The translations under genes and the position numbers were made by a program. DNA of 30,268 bases from JBHIBD01 sp046758865 (GTDB lineage Bacteria > Planctomycetota > Brocadiia > Brocadiales > Bathyanammoxibiaceae), in the NCBI GenBank assembly GCA_046758865.1, contig JBHIBD010000025.1:1-30268 (forward strand). The letters are read 5' to 3'. Shown here piece after piece: positions 23,073 through 30,268 of the stretch. The stretch's first letter is position 1, and each line of letters starts with the position of its first letter. The notes beneath the pieces are model-generated. The model was not told the origin of the DNA and did not search any database. It was given only the letters and a program-made list of their open reading frames with translations.

Positions 23073-26000
23073 ATGCCTAAAGAAATCTACCGCTGGAAGA
23101 TACCGCTTATAGCCATATTGATTGCACTGGCCCTTGTTGCCCTTTATCCACCCACAAACAAGGTGATGAGGGTTGAAAAGATAAAGGAGATTGATGGAAA
23201 GGTCGTGGAACGGGAAACGGTGGAGGAGTCGTGGATGGCCTTCCTGATGGGAGAGCCTATCCGCAAGGAAGTTATCGTTGAGGAGGAAATTGACGCGGAG
23301 GGCAAAAGGGTAACCAAAAAGGTGGTAGAAGAGATAGCTAGGGGTAGGGTAAAGCTGGGCCTCGACCTTAGGGGAGGTTCTGAGCTCATCTACAGGGTGA
23401 GGGTGGCACCCGATGAGGATAGACCGGGGATCACCCAGGAGATTATAGATGTATTAAAGAAGAGGATAGACCCGAGGGGCATAATGGAGTACAGGCTGCA
23501 GGAGCAGGGCTTCCATCGCATCCTTATCCAGGTTCCAGGGGCCACCCACTACGAGATAGAACAGCTCAAGGAAAGGATAGTGCGCCTGGGGAAACTCGAA
23601 TTTCGGCTTGCCGCCCCGAAGGGTTCAGCAGAGTACAATGACGCTATGCTGGGGAAACCTGTCCCCGGTTACTACAAACATTGGGTGTGGAAAAAGAGGG
23701 GCGAGGTAGGTGAGCTTACCGAGGATTGGTACTTGGTGAGGAATAGGATAGAGCTGAGCGGAGAGAGCTTGGCCAGGGTCTATCCGGACCGCAAGAACGT
23801 CCAACCAGTAGTAGGCTTTGAGTTCAACACCGAGGGCAAGGCAAAGTTTAGCCAGCTAACCGAGAGAAACATTGGGAAGCCACTGGCCATTATCCTTGAC
23901 GGGATACTTTACTCTGCACCGGTTATCCGCGAGCGCATACCGGGCAGGGGCATTATCGAGGGTAACTTCACACAGGACGAGGTAAACAACCTTTTGGCCA
24001 TTATGAGGGCAGGGAGCCTTCCGGCCGACCTTGAGCTGGAGATGGAGATGAGCGTGGGGCCCAGCCTGGGCCGGGACTCCATAAAAAATGGTCTGATTGC
24101 AGGTCTGGTGGGTGGTGCATTTGTGGTGGTCTTTATGGGCTTATATTACCTGGGTGCAGGCCTGGTGGCCAATCTGGCATTGGGTCTCAACATCTTCCTT
24201 ATCGTTGGCACCCTGGCGCTATTGGGGGCTACGCTGACCCTTCCTGGTATCGCAGGATTGGTGTTAATAGTGGGTATGGCTGTGGATGCCAATGTACTTA
24301 TCTTCGAAAGGATTAGGGAGGAGAAGAACAGGGGTAAGGCTATTCCGCTGGCACTGAAGACTGGCTACGAGAGGGCCTTTACCACTATCATGGACTCAAA
24401 CCTGACCACACTTATCACTGCCCTCATACTTTATGCCGTGGGCACTGGCCCTGTTAAGGGCTTTGGCATAATCCTCGCAGTTGGCCTTATTGTAAACCTC
24501 TTTACCGCTATATTTGTTACCAGGGTAGTCTTTGAGGTCTTGGACATGAAGGCATTCAAAATGTTGCAGCTCTTCCAGAGACCCCACCTCGAACTCCTTA
24601 ATCTCTTTAAGATGACGGCTGTGGTATCGGCTGTGATAATTATCCTTGGTTTAGTGGTGTTCAAGTTGAGGGGCACAGACAAGTACGATATAGACTTTAC
24701 TGGTGGCACACTGATACACCTACAACTAGCCAACCCCACACGAACCGGCACCATGAGGGATGCACTGGCTCGAGCAGGCTATAGTGATGCAGAAGTGCAG
24801 GGTATCTGGGGTACTGCTACCGTGGCCGCAGCCGAGGCCTTAGAGTTTGGAATAAGGATAAAGGGCTTAAGTGATGAAAAGATCACTGAGAAACTGGAGA
24901 ACGATATCAAAAAGGCCTTTAGAGACCAGTTTGGGAACATAACTGTTGGTGCATCACCTACGGTCTTGAACCTGACGCTACTCTCTCCGCTAGAAGAATC
25001 TGAACTAAGACAGCGACTGGCCAAGATAGGATATACCGACGAGGATATCGTCTACCTTTTCCCCACTGGTGTATCTACCCAGAGTTTTGAAATTACCGTG
25101 CCCACCTTAAGGGATACTGGTACGCGGGCTGAGACCGTCGAGCTACTTTCTCAGGGCATACCTGGTCTGGCCTTCAGTGAAGTGAGTCTCAGCCTTGGGG
25201 AGATGAAAGAGATAGCACCTCGCACCATTGCCCCTGGAGCAATGCCTGTTGCCCAGGGAGAGCTTGAGCTTGACCTCAGTAAGGCTGTGGACCCGACGCT
25301 CATCGAGCTAGAGCTCCAGAGGAGAGGCTTTGCTAACGTTGCTGTTGTCATACGGGGGGAAAGAGTGAGAAAACAGGTCAGTTCACGACTTGAGATACGC
25401 GGTCCAAAGGACACCTTGATGCATATAAGGGCAGAAATGGAAAAGGTCGTTAAACTCCCCGCATTTACCTTTCAGACGGATACCTCTCTTAGGATAGAGT
25501 TGGAGAGCCCCCAAGAGGAGCAGACCTTGAGGGATAAGCTCCTGGGGCTTGGCGTTACCAGGGTAATCTCTCTGAAGGCACCCTCTGAGTCCTTCGCAAT
25601 GGAGGTGAACCCTTTAAGCGCTAGTAAGATACAGGAAAAAATCAGCGAGGACGTAATTTCTACCTTCAAAGATAATCTCTTCCTGGAGAGAGTAGAGGTA
25701 AGCTTTGAGGTACTGCCAGAGACGGCCAGTGTGGGAGAGTCTGCCTCTAGGGGACAGGAAGGCGGCTCGCTTGGTTATAAAGAAGAGGGTGAATCCTTGG
25801 TGCTTATGACCTTGAGTAAGCCTATGGTAAAGGAGAGGATAGAGGATATACTCTCGAAATCGGGATACGCTGGTGCCTTGGAAGAGGCCCTTGAGCCGGG
25901 AAAAACCTATAGGTCGGCAAAGATCCGTGTAAAGACCTCAGAGATTGAGACAATGAAGGTAGCCCTATCTGAGGCCTTTACGGTGGCCGAACCCCTGAAG

Positions 26001-26660
26001 AGGATAGTGAGCATTGGTTCGACGGTGGCGGGGGAGATGAAGAACAGGGCATCTTTGGCCCTTATATTTGCCCTAGTGGCCATTATTTTTTACATATGGA
26101 TTCGCTTCGGCGAGGTTAAGTTTGGCGTTGCTGCGGTCTTTGCCCTTGTACATGATGTGCTCTTTACTATGGGGGCTGTGGCAGTGGCGGGTTGCTATCC
26201 TGCCATCTTTGGTGACGTGAAGATAAATCTCGCCATGATAGCCTCCTTCCTCACGCTTATCGGCTATTCGCTTAATGATACTATTGTGGTGTTTGACAGA
26301 ATAAGGGAAAATATGGCGGGAAGGAAGATGGTGGACGCTAAGTTGGTTAATGAGAGTATAAATCAGACCTTGAATCGGACGGTGATAACGTCTATAACTA
26401 CGCTTTTCGTAATATCGTGCCTTTATTTCCTGGGTGGTACGGAGATACACGGCTTTGCATTTGTTATGATGGTAGGAGTGTTGGTTGGAACGTATTCTTC
26501 TATATTTGTTGCAAGTCCTGTTCTTGTCCATTGGTCCACAGTAAAGAAGGGTTTTGGCATAGTATTTTTAATCTTGAGTGCGCCCCTGTGGGCCCTCTGG
26601 AAGGTGCTTAAGTGGTTGCTTAGCGGAGGGGGGGGTACGGTTCGTCCCCGCAGGGCATAG
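23073..26660 (+). CDS. secDF: Single-chain SecDF translocase with enlarged SecF periplasmic region
   Basis: A 1195-residue fused SecD-SecF, which uses ion flow to help pull exported proteins across the inner membrane. SecD: a membrane segment at 9-26, LGLDLRGGSELIY (95-107), and membrane helices from about 338 to 490 with GMAVDANVLIFERI (Asp405). SecF begins at about 510, with DFTGGT (541-546) and the late motif GYSLNDTIVVFDRIREN (1064-1080). Between SecF's first helix (514-531) and the next (about 993) lie some 460 residues, against about 100 in typical SecF. This stretch holds roughly five related units near 546-616, 631-693, 730-795, 805-866 and 908-970, each with a beta strand such as LRIELESP or LVLMTLSKP then an alpha helix. 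The frame is unbroken. Confidence 0.93.
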   Translation: MPKEIYRWKIPLIAILIALALVALYPPTNKVMRVEKIKEIDGKVVERETVEESWMAFLMGEPIRKEVIVEEEIDAEGKRVTKKVVEEIARGRVKLGLDLRGGSELIYRVRVAPDEDRPGITQEIIDVLKKRIDPRGIMEYRLQEQGFHRILIQVPGATHYEIEQLKERIVRLGKLEFRLAAPKGSAEYNDAMLGKPVPGYYKHWVWKKRGEVGELTEDWYLVRNRIELSGESLARVYPDRKNVQPVVGFEFNTEGKAKFSQLTERNIGKPLAIILDGILYSAPVIRERIPGRGIIEGNFTQDEVNNLLAIMRAGSLPADLELEMEMSVGPSLGRDSIKNGLIAGLVGGAFVVVFMGLYYLGAGLVANLALGLNIFLIVGTLALLGATLTLPGIAGLVLIVGMAVDANVLIFERIREEKNRGKAIPLALKTGYERAFTTIMDSNLTTLITALILYAVGTGPVKGFGIILAVGLIVNLFTAIFVTRVVFEVLDMKAFKMLQLFQRPHLELLNLFKMTAVVSAVIIILGLVVFKLRGTDKYDIDFTGGTLIHLQLANPTRTGTMRDALARAGYSDAEVQGIWGTATVAAAEALEFGIRIKGLSDEKITEKLENDIKKAFRDQFGNITVGASPTVLNLTLLSPLEESELRQRLAKIGYTDEDIVYLFPTGVSTQSFEITVPTLRDTGTRAETVELLSQGIPGLAFSEVSLSLGEMKEIAPRTIAPGAMPVAQGELELDLSKAVDPTLIELELQRRGFANVAVVIRGERVRKQVSSRLEIRGPKDTLMHIRAEMEKVVKLPAFTFQTDTSLRIELESPQEEQTLRDKLLGLGVTRVISLKAPSESFAMEVNPLSASKIQEKISEDVISTFKDNLFLERVEVSFEVLPETASVGESASRGQEGGSLGYKEEGESLVLMTLSKPMVKERIEDILSKSGYAGALEEALEPGKTYRSAKIRVKTSEIETMKVALSEAFTVAEPLKRIVSIGSTVAGEMKNRASLALIFALVAIIFYIWIRFGEVKFGVAAVFALVHDVLFTMGAVAVAGCYPAIFGDVKINLAMIASFLTLIGYSLNDTIVVFDRIRENMAGRKMVDAKLVNESINQTLNRTVITSITTLFVISCLYFLGGTEIHGFAFVMMVGVLVGTYSSIFVASPVLVHWSTVKKGFGIVFLILSAPLWALWKVLKWLLSGGGGTVRPRRA

Positions 26661-26668
26661 AATGTTAG

Positions 26669-26691
26669 AAAAGGGGGGTGGCGCCTTTTTT
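26669..26691 (+). terminator. Weak hairpin with T run after secDF
   Basis: AAAAGG (26669-26674) can pair with CCTTTT (26684-26689) and is followed by more T. The stem is only 6 bases and the ribosome site of the next gene follows closely, so partial read-through is expected. Confidence 0.3.
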
Positions 26692-26708
26692 GTTCTTTAG
26701 GAGGCGTT

Positions 26709-27521
26709 ATGGTTGCAGGAAAAAAGAGTATTATCAGGAGATGGGAGACGCAGGTGGGCATAGGTGTAGCTGTCGCTTGCTTCTCGGTATTGGGTGTTTT
26801 TCTTGGTTTGAAGGTCGGAGGGGAAAAGCCTGCTGCGCCAGCAGAAGTTGCACAGGTTGAGGAGGCTACACAGGCTGAGACGGTTGCACAGGTTGAAGAA
26901 CAACCTGCGGGAATCCCTGACATGAGTGAGCCAGTTAAGGAAGAATTAAATCCGCCGTCAGAGACTTATTACAAAGAGGATGAATCTGTAGAAACAGAGG
27001 ATGCCCTGGCGCAGGGCCCTGGTGAGGCAATAGGAGAGGTGCTGGAAGAACCTCCAACGGCTGAGTTTCCTTCGGAAGAAATGGTTGCAGATGAGGGCGC
27101 AGCAGAAGAAGGTGCTGCGGAGGATAAGGTTGCGGTTGGCTATCCTAAGGTTCATACGGTTAAGCCCAACGAGACGTTAATGGGCCTTGCAATGGAGTAT
27201 TATGGGGACGTCTCTAAGTGGGTGTTAATCTATGAGGCAAATGGTCTATTAAACAGGAACAGATTGGCGGTTAATCAGAGTCTGGTAATTCCATCGCCAG
27301 ATTATGTGGTTAAGCAGCAGCCGGTTGTGGAAAAAACATCGCTTAGCGACAGGGGTTCGCCAGGGATGGCCCACAGGGTGCAACAGGGTGATACACTTCA
27401 AACGTTAGCCGGGGTGTACTACAACGACGAGTCCCAGTGGAAGAGAATCTATGATGCCAATAAGGGGCATTTATCCGGCAGGGAGACGCTTAAGCCGGGT
27501 GAGGTGCTTATAATTCCTTAA
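26709..27521 (+). CDS. Membrane-anchored protein with two LysM domains
   Basis: A 270-residue protein: positively charged N terminus, one membrane helix at about 16-35, an acidic Glu/Ala/Pro-rich linker at 38-145, and two LysM peptidoglycan-binding domains at about 147-195 (HTVKPNETLMGLAMEYYGD) and 221-270 (HRVQQGDTLQTLAGVYYND). The tail most likely sits in the periplasm and reaches the cell wall through the linker. TAGGAGG lies just before the ATG. No catalytic domain is present, so it is likely a structural anchor or scaffold. Its place between secDF and a propeller protein suggests an envelope role. Confidence 0.88.
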   Translation: MVAGKKSIIRRWETQVGIGVAVACFSVLGVFLGLKVGGEKPAAPAEVAQVEEATQAETVAQVEEQPAGIPDMSEPVKEELNPPSETYYKEDESVETEDALAQGPGEAIGEVLEEPPTAEFPSEEMVADEGAAEEGAAEDKVAVGYPKVHTVKPNETLMGLAMEYYGDVSKWVLIYEANGLLNRNRLAVNQSLVIPSPDYVVKQQPVVEKTSLSDRGSPGMAHRVQQGDTLQTLAGVYYNDESQWKRIYDANKGHLSGRETLKPGEVLIIP

Positions 27522-27550
27522 CTAGACATCGTAGTATAGAAGAGGGAGAG

Positions 27551-28687
27551 ATGAGAAAGAACATACTGAGGTGCATAGTGTGCCTTTGTTTGACGGGCCT
27601 TGTTCTGGTCGTGAGTTGGGATACTCGTGAGCTCAGGGCACAGGCGATGGATAGCCCATTTCCTTTGTTCAAGCATGACCAGCAACACACAGGCAGGAGT
27701 GAGTATAAGGGGACCCAGACGGCAAATTGTAAATGGACGTACCCTGCTGATGACCAGATTGTCTCTTCTCCCATAGTAGATAAGGACGGAGTCATCTACT
27801 TTGGGAGCCTGGACGGAAATCTGTATGCAGTAAGACCTGATGGCCATACAAAGTGGTACTTTTCTACCAGGAGTGCGGTGTTTTCATCCCCCGCCATTGA
27901 CGCGTCAGGCACGATCTATGTGGGCAGTAGTAGCAATTTTCTATTTGCCATCGGGGGGGACATGAAGCAAAAATGGAAATTCAGGACCGGTGGGGCCATA
28001 CTGTCCTCTCCCAATATAGGTCCGGACGGGACCGTTTACGTGGGCAGTTGGGACGGAAAGCTCTATGCCATAGGTTCGAATGGGGTTCCTAAGTGGACAT
28101 ATCAGACGGGCGATAGCATAGTTATATCCGCTCCGGCCATAGGGGCCGACGGCACCATTTATATAGGTTCCAGGGACAGAAAACTCCATGCCGTAAATCC
28201 AAGTAATGGTACTGAGAAGTGGACCTTCCCTGTCGAGGACAAGGTGGATTCTGCACCGGCTGTCGCCCATGACGGTACAATATATTTTGGTTCCAATAGT
28301 GGGACGCTATACGCCTTGGACCCCAACGGTCAAATGAAATGGAAATTCGAAACTGGTTCTTGGATATATTCCTCTCCATCTATAGCCAAAGATGGTACCG
28401 TATTCTTTGGGGCAAAAGACAGCAAGGTATACGCAGTGAGTGAGAAGGGAGAACTAAAGTGGAGTTTTTCTACCGGTGATGGTATAACCTCTTCACCGAC
28501 CATAGGTTCTGATGGGACATTGTACGTGGGTTCATGGGACAGTAAGCTGTACGCTATCGACGCTAACGGCGAACTCAAGTGGAGCTACGACCTAGGTGCC
28601 TCCATCACCAGTTCCCCTGCTATAGGTGCTGATGGCACGGTCTATGTGGGGTGCGATAACGGCAAGCTTTATGCCTTGGGAGAGTAG
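27551..28687 (+). CDS. Exported PQQ-type beta-propeller protein with eight repeats
   Basis: A 378-residue protein with a signal peptide (hydrophobic 5-22, probable cleavage after the LRAQA segment near residue 32). Eight repeats of 38-41 residues then fill the chain, each built like KWSFSTGDGITSSPTIGSDG followed by TLYVGSWDSKLYAID. That is the outer-membrane BamB/PQQ dehydrogenase-like repeat, so an eight-bladed propeller is expected. Catalytic residues of quinoprotein dehydrogenases (such as the vicinal cysteine pair) are absent, so a binding or scaffolding role is more likely than an enzyme. GAGGGAGAG precedes the ATG. It follows the LysM gene after 29 bases and is probably co-transcribed. 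Confidence 0.87.
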   Translation: MRKNILRCIVCLCLTGLVLVVSWDTRELRAQAMDSPFPLFKHDQQHTGRSEYKGTQTANCKWTYPADDQIVSSPIVDKDGVIYFGSLDGNLYAVRPDGHTKWYFSTRSAVFSSPAIDASGTIYVGSSSNFLFAIGGDMKQKWKFRTGGAILSSPNIGPDGTVYVGSWDGKLYAIGSNGVPKWTYQTGDSIVISAPAIGADGTIYIGSRDRKLHAVNPSNGTEKWTFPVEDKVDSAPAVAHDGTIYFGSNSGTLYALDPNGQMKWKFETGSWIYSSPSIAKDGTVFFGAKDSKVYAVSEKGELKWSFSTGDGITSSPTIGSDGTLYVGSWDSKLYAIDANGELKWSYDLGASITSSPAIGADGTVYVGCDNGKLYALGE

Positions 28688-28815
28688 GTTTTGAACAAAA
28701 CTTAGGATTATGGACATGTTACCAAAGACTTAGGTATTTTGAACAGGAGACAGCGAATAAAGCTGGTGATATAGGAGACTACCTATTTCTCTATCGCCAG
28801 GTAGAAAACAACACC

Positions 28816-28844
28816 TTGCCGAAACCATATTTTTATGATATAAA
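28816..28844 (+). promoter_or_regulatory. Sigma70-like promoter for the AhbC-like gene
   Basis: TTGCCG (28816-28821) and TATAAA (28839-28844) are 17 bases apart in an AT-rich stretch, 38 bases upstream of the ATG at 28883. This indicates that the radical SAM gene is transcribed separately from the preceding cluster. An AGAGG(G)n ribosome site lies at 28862-28872. Confidence 0.6.
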
Positions 28845-28882
28845 TTATTTATTATCCTTATAGAGGGGGGGGTAATAAATAG

Positions 28883-30085
28883 ATGATAGGTATATCTAAA
28901 TTATACTGCGGGACCGTTGAGCCATCGGATGCGCTTCGCTACGGTAGGGACTCGAAGAGGCTCCCGTCACATCTCCTCCAGTTCTCTCGCGACAAGAAGC
29001 CCGTTGTGGTATGGAACGTGGGCCAGCGTTGCAACCTGAAGTGCGTACACTGCTACTCTCAGTCAAGAGATATAGAATACCCCGGTGAGCTCACAACCGC
29101 AGAGGCGAAGGCCATGCTCGATGACCTCGCCAAATACGGTGCGCCCGTCATACTCTTCTCCGGTGGTGAACCACTTATGAGGCAGGACCTCCTGGAACTT
29201 GCCCACTACGCCAAGAACAAGGGCCTTAGGGCCGTGATAAGCACAAACGGGACCCTAGTCACTAGGGAAAAGGCGAGGGAGCTAAAGTCTGTGGGTCTCT
29301 CCTACGTTGGTGTAAGCCTCGATGGTATGAAGGAGACCAACGACCGCTTCCGCGCCGTGGAGGGTGCCTTTGATATGGCTGTCCAGGGCATCAGGAATTG
29401 TCTAGCCGAGGGAATAAAGGTCGGGCTTCGCTTTACGATAAATAGGGGTAATGCACAGGATATACCCGATATATTCGAGCTTATATATAATGAAGGCATC
29501 CCCAGGGTCTGTTTCTATCACCTGGTCTATGCCGGCAGGGGTTCTAAACTCGTAAAAGAAGACCTTAACCACGAGGAGACACGCCGGGTGGTGGACCTTA
29601 TTATAGATAAGACCAAGGAGATGCACGACCGGGGCCATAAGCTTGAGGTCTTGACGGTCGACAATCATGCAGACGGTCCGTATCTTTACCTGCGCCTCAA
29701 GAAGGAGAACCCGAAGAGGGCCACCGAGGTCTACGAGCTGCTTCAGATGAACGAGGGCAACAGCTCGGGCAAGGGGCTGGCATGTATAAGCTGGGACGGC
29801 GCAGTGCATCCGGACCAGTTCTGGAGGCATATCATACTGGGCAATGTAAAGGATAGGCCGTTCAGCGAGATATGGGAAGATATATCCAGTCCACTCATGG
29901 CCCGACTCAAGGATAAGAAGCCATATCTTAAGGGACGCTGCGCTCAGTGCCAGTGGCTGAATATATGCGGCGGCAATTTCAGGGCGCGTGCCGAGGCATA
30001 TTACGGCGACATGTGGGCCCCTGACCCGGCCTGTTACCTGACAGATGAAGAAATCGGTATTGCCGTAGGCGCTGCCAGGAGTTAA
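28883..30085 (+). CDS. ahbC: Radical SAM/SPASM protein, probable 12,18-didecarboxysiroheme deacetylase
   Basis: A 400-residue radical SAM enzyme. The SAM-cluster motif is Cys50, Cys54, Cys57 (RCNLKCVHCY), followed by the glycine-rich FSGGEPL. A SPASM-type C-terminal cysteine set is seen at Cys301, Cys353, Cys356, Cys362 and Cys384. The N terminus MIGISKLYCGTVEPSDALRY and LPSHLLQFSRDKKPVVVWN is the pattern I associate with AhbC, which removes acetate groups from 12,18-didecarboxysiroheme to give Fe-coproporphyrin in the siroheme-dependent heme route. The close relatives AhbD and NirJ are possible alternatives. No other heme gene lies in the window, and the gene has its own promoter. Confidence 0.82.
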   Translation: MIGISKLYCGTVEPSDALRYGRDSKRLPSHLLQFSRDKKPVVVWNVGQRCNLKCVHCYSQSRDIEYPGELTTAEAKAMLDDLAKYGAPVILFSGGEPLMRQDLLELAHYAKNKGLRAVISTNGTLVTREKARELKSVGLSYVGVSLDGMKETNDRFRAVEGAFDMAVQGIRNCLAEGIKVGLRFTINRGNAQDIPDIFELIYNEGIPRVCFYHLVYAGRGSKLVKEDLNHEETRRVVDLIIDKTKEMHDRGHKLEVLTVDNHADGPYLYLRLKKENPKRATEVYELLQMNEGNSSGKGLACISWDGAVHPDQFWRHIILGNVKDRPFSEIWEDISSPLMARLKDKKPYLKGRCAQCQWLNICGGNFRARAEAYYGDMWAPDPACYLTDEEIGIAVGAARS

Positions 30086-30268
30086 GATACGCCATCTCAT
30101 TTTTTAGGCATCCAGCGTGCCACCTAGCCTCGTGCGTTTGTTGTAACCTGCAGTTTACCTAGCCTGCTTTGCTCCCTTTTAAGGCCTCCCAAAGTGTCTA
30201 CTCTGCGAGACATCTGTGAATTCCCTTCAAAACTACCCTACTGAGGAGTTAGAATAGTGTAAGAGACT
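30086..30268. other. Downstream spacer to the window edge
   Basis: 183 bases after the AhbC-like gene. I see no convincing open frame, tRNA or terminator in it on either strand. Confidence 0.5.

Noticed and set aside
27551..28687. Propeller repeats considered as a quinoprotein alcohol dehydrogenase
   Set aside because: Too short and lacks the disulfide cysteine pair and other PQQ-site residues; only the structural repeat is shared.
28688..28750. Repeated TTTTGAACA and ACTTAGG words and GTTTT-GAAC-AAAAC hairpin after the propeller gene
   Set aside because: Short, AT-rich and without a T run; could be chance or a weak hairpin, not enough for a terminator or operator call.
29402..30100. 232-residue open frame on the - strand opposite the AhbC-like gene
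   Set aside because: It lies across the conserved radical SAM gene and its translation shows no family features.
1..30268. Search for CRISPR arrays, tRNA, rRNA, insertion sequences, phage or toxin-antitoxin genes
   Set aside because: No regularly spaced repeats, cloverleaf-like segment, transposase, integrase or defence-gene motif was recognised by eye; a covariance or HMM scan was not possible.

Overview
The window looks like chromosomal DNA of a Gram-negative bacterium with an anaerobic or microaerobic lifestyle. Evidence for this is KdsA (lipopolysaccharide Kdo synthesis), SpoIID and LysM envelope proteins, a ferredoxin-type 2-oxoacid oxidoreductase, a quinone-linked Etf oxidoreductase and an AhbC-like radical SAM enzyme of the siroheme-dependent heme route. 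The single-chain SecDF with an unusually large periplasmic part and the TPR protein ending in RNA polymerase alpha-CTD domains suggest Planctomycetota or a close relative. That placement is tentative. No phage, insertion sequence, CRISPR, rRNA or tRNA gene was recognised. Non-ATG starts are common (GTG, TTG, and probably one CTG).

Region 1 (1-5740, + strand) is a beta-oxidation operon: thiolase, 3-hydroxyacyl-CoA dehydrogenase, an MBL-fold hydrolase, enoyl-CoA hydratase, EtfB and EtfA, several of them overlapping by 1-4 bases. Region 2 (5791-15513, - strand) faces it and reads, in transcription order: kdsA, an AarF/UbiB-family kinase-like protein, acyl-CoA dehydrogenase, three subunits of a 2-oxoacid:ferredoxin oxidoreductase, a class III aminotransferase and a membrane FeS/heme protein of the Etf:menaquinone oxidoreductase type. 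Together the two arms form a route from amino acid to 2-oxoacid to acyl-CoA to beta-oxidation, with electrons leaving through Etf to the quinone pool and through ferredoxin.

Region 3 (15514-28687, + strand) opens with a 320-base spacer carrying a good sigma70-like promoter. It continues with the TPR/alpha-CTD protein and then a housekeeping block: ruvC, ruvA, ruvB, queH, spoIID, tgt, yajC, secDF. The block ends with a LysM anchor protein and an eight-repeat PQQ-type propeller, so it joins Holliday-junction processing, queuosine tRNA modification, protein export and envelope functions. Region 4 (28816-30085) is a separately promoted AhbC-like radical SAM gene.

The strongest leads are the TPR protein with two alpha-CTD modules, one of which keeps most of the DNA-contact residues; SecDF with about five tandem alpha/beta modules in the SecF periplasmic loop; the spoIID lipoprotein whose only plausible start is CTG; and three intergenic palindromes sharing a GTAGGG/CCCTAC core.
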